Positions 58,666 through 64,000 of a stretch of 64,000 bases of DNA are shown in pieces. Position 1 is the stretch's first letter, and the number at the start of each line of letters is the position of its first letter. Position numbers and translations under genes: made by a program. Origin of the DNA: SB15 sp964639245 (GTDB lineage: Bacteria; Chloroflexota; Anaerolineae; Aggregatilineales; J027); assembly GCA_964639245.1 (NCBI GenBank), contig CAZXCU010000001.1, positions 434,001 through 498,000 of the forward strand, in the 5' to 3' direction. A model generated the notes under the pieces. That model was not told the origin of the DNA. It did not search any database and was given only the letters and a program-made list of their open reading frames with translations.

Positions 58666-59704
58666 TTACGAAATTCTCAAAAGTTTAGCCGAAGCGGTGG
58701 GTGTTTCTGGCGCAGAGGATGAAGTTCGCCATCTGATTCTGGATGCGATTGAAGCGCATGTGGACGAATGGCGGGTGGACACGATGGGGAATCTCATCGC
58801 GCTCAAAAAAGGCACCGGTCAAATTCCCCTCAAAGGCATGGTTGTGGCGCACATGGATGAGGTCGGCTTCATGGTTACGGGGCATGAGGGCAACGGACTG
58901 CTCACTGTGCAAGCCGTCGGAGGGATTGACGCGAAAATTTTGCCTGCATTGCGGGTGGTCGTGGGTGCGGATAAAACACCCGGTTTTTTTGTGTGGAAAC
59001 CGGTACATTTTGGGCATGATGCCAGCATTGTCTCGTTGAACAACATGAAAATTGACATTGGGTTGGCGAACAAAGATGCCGCCAAAGGTGCTGCGTCATT
59101 GGGGGCGCGGGTGGCTTTTGATAGCAAATACATCCAACTCAGCGAAACCACCGTGCGCTGCAAAGCCTTTGATGACCGGGCAGGCTGTGCGGAATTGGTG
59201 GCTTTGTGTCAGGGCGAACCCCTACCTTTTGACCTTGTGGCGGTATTTAGCGTGCAGGAGGAAGTCGGACTGCGCGGGGCAACCGTGCTAACGGCGGCGG
59301 TTGAACCAGATTTTGCCGTGATTCTGGAAGCCACCGCCTGTCATGAAGTGCCGCAAGACCCCGACGAACCGGATATGACCACCGTGACCAAATTGGGACA
59401 GGGGCCAGCCATCAGCTATATGGACAGAACCAGCATTGCCCATCCGGGGTTGCTGCGTCATTTTGTCAGCACCGCCGATTCGGAAGGGATTCCGCACCAA
59501 TTCCGTTCTCCGTTGTTTGCGGGTGGAACCGATGCCGGTGCGATTCATAAATCCGGGGCGGGTGTTCCGACCATCGGCGTATCGATTCCCTGTCGCTATT
59601 TGCACAGCCCACACAGCATTATTTCTCTGACTGATTTTGATAACGCAATTCGCTTGGTGCGAACAGCGCTTACCCGTATGACTCCCGCCATTTTGGAAAG
59701 GTAA
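58655..59704 (+). CDS. M42-family aminopeptidase, copy 2 of 3
   Basis: The 349-residue paralogue keeps A-H-M-D-E near residue 65, D-D-R-A-G near 173, Q-E-E-V-G-L-R-G-A near 205 and I-P-C-R-Y-L-H near 310. At the metal site where copies 1 and 3 have D-V-T, this copy has I-L-E-A-T, an Asp to Glu change seen in part of the family. It lies in a separate branch, judged by its different inner segments (for example P-D-E-P-D-M-T-T). It is overlapped by copy 1 and followed by copy 3 after six bases, so the three are expressed together. Confidence 0.92.
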   Translation: MTNNYEILKSLAEAVGVSGAEDEVRHLILDAIEAHVDEWRVDTMGNLIALKKGTGQIPLKGMVVAHMDEVGFMVTGHEGNGLLTVQAVGGIDAKILPALRVVVGADKTPGFFVWKPVHFGHDASIVSLNNMKIDIGLANKDAAKGAASLGARVAFDSKYIQLSETTVRCKAFDDRAGCAELVALCQGEPLPFDLVAVFSVQEEVGLRGATVLTAAVEPDFAVILEATACHEVPQDPDEPDMTTVTKLGQGPAISYMDRTSIAHPGLLRHFVSTADSEGIPHQFRSPLFAGGTDAGAIHKSGAGVPTIGVSIPCRYLHSPHSIISLTDFDNAIRLVRTALTRMTPAILER

Positions 59705-59710
59705 TTTTTG

Positions 59711-60712
59711 ATGAAAGAACTTATTCGGACACTGGTAGAAGCATGGGGGCCATCCGGCTTTGAACATCAGATTCGTGCCTTGATTCGCGCCGAAGTTGAA
59801 AACGTGGCAGACGAAATTCGTGTGGATGCGTTGGGCAACCTTATCTGTCGGGTAGGGAAAGCCAAGAAAAACGGCCTCAAAATCATGGTTGCGGCTCATA
59901 TGGATGAAATCGGCGTGATGGTCTCGCACATTGATCGTGAGGGATTTTTGCGCTTTACCAATATTGGGGCGCAAATGCCGCATACGCTCTATGGCAATCG
60001 GGTCAAATTTGAAAATGGGGTGATTGGCACAATCGGCGTGGAACGCGCCCTCACCAACCGCCAGAATTTGCCCGCTTTAACCGGATTCTATATTGATGTA
60101 CGTGGGGCAGAGTCCGAAATCAAGGTGGGCGACCCGGCTATCATGTGGCGCACGATGGATGAACGCGGTAGTCATCTCATTGCCAAAAGCCTTGATAACC
60201 GGGTGTCCTGCGCGATTGCGGTTGAAACCATGAAGCGGCTGAAAAAATCTCCGCATGAGGTGTATTTTGTATTCAGCGTGCAGGAAGAAATCGGTAGTCG
60301 GGGCGCACAGGTGGCGGCATACAGCATCGCGCCAGATTTAGGGTTGGCGGTGGATGTGACCGCAACAGGCGATACCCCCAAAACCCTGCATATGGATGTG
60401 GAATTGGGTAAAGGGGTTGCCATCAAAATGATGGATTCGCGCCATGTTGTTCCGCCGCAGGTCAAACACTGGATGGTCGAAACAGCTGAGAAAAATAAGA
60501 TTCCCTACCAACGCGAAGTCCTGACGATGGGAACAACGGACTCCGACATGATGCAAATTGCGCGGGCGGGTGTCCCCTGCGGCACGGTCAGTATTCCCCT
60601 GCGTTACGTGCATACGGTCAGCGAAACGGTGGATTATAACGATGTGCTGGCAGCCACCGATTATCTAACACTTTTGCTGTCGCATCCTATTCACGGTATC
60701 CAACCCTCCTAA
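59711..60712 (+). CDS. M42-family aminopeptidase, copy 3 of 3
   Basis: The 333-residue paralogue has A-H-M-D-E-I-G near residue 62, D-N-R-V-S-C near 165 (Asn in place of the second Asp of D-D-R), Q-E-E-I-G near 197, A-V-D-V-T near 219 and I-P-L-R-Y-V-H near 300. The D-N-R variant is common in the family and keeps the metal-binding first Asp. The start is the ATG at 59711; a TTG codon directly before it is in frame. It closes the operon; a hairpin and a new promoter follow. Confidence 0.92.
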   Translation: MKELIRTLVEAWGPSGFEHQIRALIRAEVENVADEIRVDALGNLICRVGKAKKNGLKIMVAAHMDEIGVMVSHIDREGFLRFTNIGAQMPHTLYGNRVKFENGVIGTIGVERALTNRQNLPALTGFYIDVRGAESEIKVGDPAIMWRTMDERGSHLIAKSLDNRVSCAIAVETMKRLKKSPHEVYFVFSVQEEIGSRGAQVAAYSIAPDLGLAVDVTATGDTPKTLHMDVELGKGVAIKMMDSRHVVPPQVKHWMVETAEKNKIPYQREVLTMGTTDSDMMQIARAGVPCGTVSIPLRYVHTVSETVDYNDVLAATDYLTLLLSHPIHGIQPS

Positions 60713-60720
60713 ATCTCAGG

Positions 60721-60750
60721 GTGACGGCAAATGTCACCCTCCCTTATACT
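60721..60750 (+). promoter_or_regulatory. Promoter with inverted repeat before the lipoprotein gene
   Basis: GTGACG (60721-60726) and TATACT (60745-60750) are 18 bases apart. The -35 lies inside a perfect inverted repeat AGGGTGAC (60718-60725) / GTCACCCT (60733-60740), which could be an operator or the terminator hairpin of the M42 operon. Confidence 0.45.
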
Positions 60751-60781
60751 GAAAACGTGAATACAAAAAAGGCATAGACCC

Positions 60782-61816
60782 TTGAAACATTGGCAATGGC
60801 TTTTCGGGATTCTTTTGCTGTTGGCGGGTTGCACTACCCAATCGGATTCGGACTCCCAGACGGTGGTGGGTGTGGTTTTGACCACCAGTCTTCAAGAACA
60901 GGGGTGGGCATCAACTTCAGAATGGGAGTACCAAACGCTTTCAATTAACGGAAAACAGGTTGTTTTTTTTCAAAATTGGCAAGACTCGATGCAGCTTAAC
61001 CCGATTGTTGAAGAATTGCATCGGCGGGGGGCGCAGACCATTTTTCTGCCCCCGGACACCCCTCTGCCGGATGTCGAAGGCATCTCCTATAAGCCTTTCA
61101 CCGGAAAACAAGATTTAGAGGCATTTTTGGCAGGGGAAAGCATCGAAAGACAAAATGCCAATTCAACCATCAGCTATGCACTTATTTGCTTTTTGTTTTT
61201 TGGGATGAGTTTGTTTGTTTTCATTTTTAGCATGGTGGTAAACAATACACCGAGCGCAACCCGCCAGCGTATGAATCAGGCGGTTGAACCTGTCAAATCG
61301 CGTTCTTTCAAAGCAACCATGCAGAAGCAGAAACAAGTTGCCCGCCACAAAACCGATTATTCCGATTCTGTTCAGCCAACCCTTCAAAAAATCTTTACCT
61401 TTGTTCATGGCAATGACTCCTTTGAAGAAGCTGTTGCAGTAGAAGGACTGCCTGCGAATAAAAAAGGATTGGGTGAATTTTTCGGAGAGGTGGGCTTGAG
61501 TATTGCCAATACCTACACTACACGCCGTCCCTTTACCGCCACAAGTTTTGCTTTGTACACCTTTGACGTGGCATCTATGCAAACCATTCAGCATGTGTTC
61601 ATTAGCGAGCATGTTGCCAGCAATCTGGCGCTGAGAGATCGAATTGTTGGTGATGTTATCTTGACTGCCGAAAGAAATGTCTCTACATCGATTCAAACCG
61701 GATATTTTCTGGTTGAGGCGCGGGTGTTAGATCTGGCTTATCGTCTTGAATCGAATTTACCCGCTCAATGTGTGTTTGAAACCTTTAGCTTGGAAGTCAC
61801 TGTCTGGCTGAAATAA
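60782..61816 (+). CDS. Lipoprotein with an additional membrane span, function unknown
   Basis: The 344-residue protein starts at TTG; M-K-H-W-Q-W-L-F-G then L-L-A-G-C with Cys17 form a lipobox, which fixes the start. A ~100-residue outer domain (~25-120) is followed by a strong span (~122-147: C-F-L-F-F-G-M-S-L-F-V-F-I-F) and a ~195-residue soluble C-terminal domain, basic at first and then beta-rich. No family is recognised. Lipid anchor and span together would place the C-terminal domain in the cytoplasm. AAGGC lies ten bases upstream. It is convergent with the S41 protease gene. Confidence 0.7.
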   Translation: MKHWQWLFGILLLLAGCTTQSDSDSQTVVGVVLTTSLQEQGWASTSEWEYQTLSINGKQVVFFQNWQDSMQLNPIVEELHRRGAQTIFLPPDTPLPDVEGISYKPFTGKQDLEAFLAGESIERQNANSTISYALICFLFFGMSLFVFIFSMVVNNTPSATRQRMNQAVEPVKSRSFKATMQKQKQVARHKTDYSDSVQPTLQKIFTFVHGNDSFEEAVAVEGLPANKKGLGEFFGEVGLSIANTYTTRRPFTATSFALYTFDVASMQTIQHVFISEHVASNLALRDRIVGDVILTAERNVSTSIQTGYFLVEARVLDLAYRLESNLPAQCVFETFSLEVTVWLK

Positions 61817-61973
61817 AAATAAAGGGCTGATGGGTCAGGCTCTCAAAGAACATGGATATTTTCGGCAAGCAAGCCTGTCTTTTTCTGTCGTAGGGGTGGG
61901 TCTCCAACGGAGAAAGAGGCGGAACTTCTGTAACCCGCCCCTTGAATCAATTGACCGTCGGCGATGATAGGGG

Positions 61974-62005
61974 AAAATGGACGGCACACGCCATAGCTGC
62001 CGTCC
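61974..62005 (-). terminator. Hairpin after the S41 protease gene
   Basis: An 8-bp perfect stem GGACGGCA (61979-61986) / TGCCGTCC (61998-62005) is followed on the minus strand by ATTTT. The rest of 61817-62030 contains GGCGG/CCGCC inverted elements but no gene. Confidence 0.6.
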
Positions 62006-62030
62006 TAAGCTCCTTATCGTCACTTGAAAT

Positions 62031-64000
62031 TTATTCCATTGGTGGAATCAGCACACTTTCGATAATGTGAATCACCCCATTGGTGGCGGTCACATCGGCA
62101 AGCACGACCTTGACACCATCCACCAGCACATTGCCGTCTCCGTCCACTGTTACCGCCAGTTCATGACCTTCATACAGGGTTGGAATGGTTTGACCATCCA
62201 GCGCGGCTAAATCTTCGGCGGTGTATGCTCCGGTGACCACATGATACAGCAGAATGTTGTTCAGCAAGGTTTCATCATTCATGGCTGCGCTGAGGGTTTC
62301 CGCCCCCAGAGCATTAAACGCATCATTGTTCGGGGCGAACACGGTGAACGGCCCTTCACCCGCTAAGGCTTCGGTCTGGTCGGCAATTGTCACTGCCGTC
62401 ACCAGCGTCGATAAATCTTCGTTGGCAATGGCGGTGTCGACAATTGTTCCCACCGGGGCAGAGGCTTCTTCGGTGGCAGCAGGAGCAGCTTCCTCAGTAG
62501 CGGTTTCAACCGGGGCTTCTGCGGTAGCTTCAGTTGCGCCTTCCGCGTTCAAATTGATGATTTCTAGGGTGTATTCGCCCGCAGAGGCATCTTCAAACGT
62601 TCCGACTTCAATATAGATGGTTTCATCTTTGTCGCCTTGCAATTCGGGAATTTCAGAATTGGGCGCGTTGGTTTCACCATCATCATTTTCGAGGACGGGT
62701 TCTTCTTCCCCTTCCAGATACAACCAGAGATAGGTATCGATCTCACCTGTGGGATCAGATAGACGGATGGTAAACAAGTCCGCCGCCGTAATCGGGAGAG
62801 CATAGCGCACACGCTGATTTTCTTCCAGTGTGCCGCTAATCGTCTCTCCGACTGCGATTGCACCCCCGTCGATAATTTCAGCCGCCAGCGCTTCTGTTAA
62901 ATAGGCTTGGGCGGTTTCTAAAATCGGGTCGCCTTCGCTGAACAGGGTTTCTTCATCTACCGGAACATCAATCGTCGGGGGAACACCTGTGCCTTCAATG
63001 TGAATTTCATTGTCTGCCCCCACCGCACGTCCGACAGTGAATTGATTAATCAGACCTTCCGGCATGGCAAATTGTTTGATGCCACCGCCCAAACCGCCTG
63101 TCGGATACTGCCCGACCACCGCCGCGCCCGCCAACGTCATGCCATAGGTGAAAAATTCACACATGCTGTAACAGGAAGGGCCAATCAACACCGCCACTTC
63201 ACCCCGATAGCGGTCAGCTTCCGCCGATGGCAAAATGGTTGTGTCATAGAGAGGGTCAAATTCAAAACGGTCAATATCGGCATAATAAAAGGCGGATGTT
63301 CCGGCGTAGGTCACTTCATCAAAGAAATAACCCATCATCACATTGCCAATATCGGGCGACCCCCCACCATTTTGACGCATATCAATGATGATGCCGGGAA
63401 CTCCATTGGCGTTGAAGGTGCGAATTGCCCGTTGGAACAAGGCCAACGAGAGGAAATTGTCGTCGCTAAAGCTATAAATTTTAATGTAGCCATAGCCACT
63501 GTCCAGCAGTTCAAATTCAACGGGCAGTTCGTAGCCGGTCAAGCCCGTATTGAACGATGAAAAACTGAAACTTTGCCGTTCCTCAATCGTGGTGAGTGTA
63601 ACCGTTGTCGGTTCGGCGGCCTCAGGATTTTGATAGGTGACTTCGACATCTGTGCCTACCGGGAAACGAATCGCATAGCGCAGTTGTTGTAAGCGCAAAT
63701 TGTCCGCATTGCTGAACGGGGATGACCAAGGTACATTTTCGCTCACCACGTCCGCCGTGGGACGACCATTAATTTGCAAAATTTCCGCCCGCAGTTCGAT
63801 TCCCGCTTCTGCTGCCGGGCCGCCTTCCAGAATGTAGTTGGTGATAATCCGCCCATCATCCAATTCGCGGATTGCCATGCCCAGACCACCGCCCGTTTCT
63901 TCAACGAATTTATTGAAGACAGGATCTTCATTAAAAGCGCTGGTGCCAATATGTCCATCGGGAATTTCCCACGATAGTTCGTTCATGGCAATCAAATAGG
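62031..64000 (-). CDS. S41-family protease with PDZ, PPC and fasciclin domains, N-terminus outside the window
   Basis: The frame is open to the window edge, so the N-terminus is missing; the visible part begins just before W-E-I-P-D-G-H-I-G, a conserved S41 segment. A PDZ-like region (L-E-G-G-P-A-A-E-A-G-I near residue 55), the tail-specific protease core with the probable nucleophile Ser in C-Y-S-M-C-E, and G-G-I-K-Q-F follow. Next are a PPC beta-sandwich (~385-490, D-L-F-T-I-R-L-S-D-P-T), an Ala/Glu/Thr linker and a complete FAS1 fasciclin domain (F-T-V-F-A-P-N-N-D-A-F and L-L-Y-H-V-V-T-G). It is a secreted protease whose FAS1 domain would give adhesion. The order S41-PPC-FAS1 is unusual. 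Confidence 0.85.
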   Translation of the reverse strand, partial: YLIAMNELSWEIPDGHIGTSAFNEDPVFNKFVEETGGGLGMAIRELDDGRIITNYILEGGPAAEAGIELRAEILQINGRPTADVVSENVPWSSPFSNADNLRLQQLRYAIRFPVGTDVEVTYQNPEAAEPTTVTLTTIEERQSFSFSSFNTGLTGYELPVEFELLDSGYGYIKIYSFSDDNFLSLALFQRAIRTFNANGVPGIIIDMRQNGGGSPDIGNVMMGYFFDEVTYAGTSAFYYADIDRFEFDPLYDTTILPSAEADRYRGEVAVLIGPSCYSMCEFFTYGMTLAGAAVVGQYPTGGLGGGIKQFAMPEGLINQFTVGRAVGADNEIHIEGTGVPPTIDVPVDEETLFSEGDPILETAQAYLTEALAAEIIDGGAIAVGETISGTLEENQRVRYALPITAADLFTIRLSDPTGEIDTYLWLYLEGEEEPVLENDDGETNAPNSEIPELQGDKDETIYIEVGTFEDASAGEYTLEIINLNAEGATEATAEAPVETATEEAAPAATEEASAPVGTIVDTAIANEDLSTLVTAVTIADQTEALAGEGPFTVFAPNNDAFNALGAETLSAAMNDETLLNNILLYHVVTGAYTAEDLAALDGQTIPTLYEGHELAVTVDGDGNVLVDGVKVVLADVTATNGVIHIIESVLIPPME

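Noticed and set aside
61835..62023. 62-codon minus-strand frame before the S41 gene terminator
   Set aside because: It spans the terminator hairpin and shows an arginine-rich, repeat-like translation without a start signal.
1..64000. tRNA genes, CRISPR arrays, insertion sequences and prophage genes
   Set aside because: I found no cloverleaf-like sequence in the short intergenic gaps, no regularly spaced repeats, no transposase or integrase and no phage structural genes.

Overview
The window is a gene-dense bacterial chromosome segment of roughly even base composition. It contains no rRNA, no tRNA that I can see, no CRISPR array and no insertion sequence. The mixture points to Chloroflexota, probably an Anaerolineae-like lineage: many TPR proteins, membrane proteins with Thr/Pro-rich linkers, a Rieske/cytochrome b/cytochrome c cluster, tandem M42 aminopeptidases, LVIVD and PPC-domain secreted proteins, and a threonyl-tRNA synthetase without a TGS domain. 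This placement is inference; no marker gene here fixes it. Housekeeping genes include infC-rpmI-rplT, map, coaX, htpG, rnd, thrS and a TrmH-type methyltransferase.

Layout. 1-7.7 kb: a fatty-acid/aromatic-CoA dehydrogenase pair split over two overlapping genes plus a truncated membrane protein; a nitrilase-methyltransferase pair; a DUF711 protein; methionine aminopeptidase; an L,D-transpeptidase. 7.8-14.1 kb: a 1631-residue STAND NTPase with a long TPR array, divergent from a four-span membrane protein. 14.4-23.5 kb: HtpG, a SnoaL-like protein, a membrane TPR protein followed by a stand-alone histidine-kinase dimerisation module, a TRPM-type SLOG protein, an M32 carboxypeptidase and a PIG-V-like mannosyltransferase. 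23.6-31.3 kb: P-type ATPase, pantothenate kinase, a TPR membrane protein and an LVIVD beta-propeller. 31.4-37.0 kb: an operon of a flippase-like protein and three tandem paralogous GT-C glycosyltransferases. 37.0-41.6 kb: an orphan antitoxin-like gene, a tightly overlapped operon (beta-flower repeat protein, unknown, YbaK), a pyrophosphatase-RidA fusion, TrmH and the infC-rpmI-rplT operon, where infC appears to start at AUC. 41.7-49.1 kb: a membrane-anchored thrombospondin type 3 repeat protein, a small acidic protein coupled to a beta-CASP RNase, a PPC protein, RNase D and an SH3 protein. 49.3-53.4 kb: the cytochrome bc-type complex. 53.5-60.7 kb: thrS behind a leader hairpin, two membrane proteins and three tandem M42 peptidases. 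60.8-64 kb: a lipoprotein and a truncated S41 protease with PPC and fasciclin domains.

Recurring themes. Several genes have a good promoter whose -10 box lies only 6-8 bases before the start codon, suggesting leaderless mRNAs. Four of seven convergent gene pairs share a 4-bp palindromic double stop (CTAG or TTAA). Paralogous genes occur twice as tandem triplets (GT-C enzymes, M42 peptidases). Five proteins share a short cytoplasmic N-terminus, a single span and a Thr/Pro-rich linker or a close variant of that plan.
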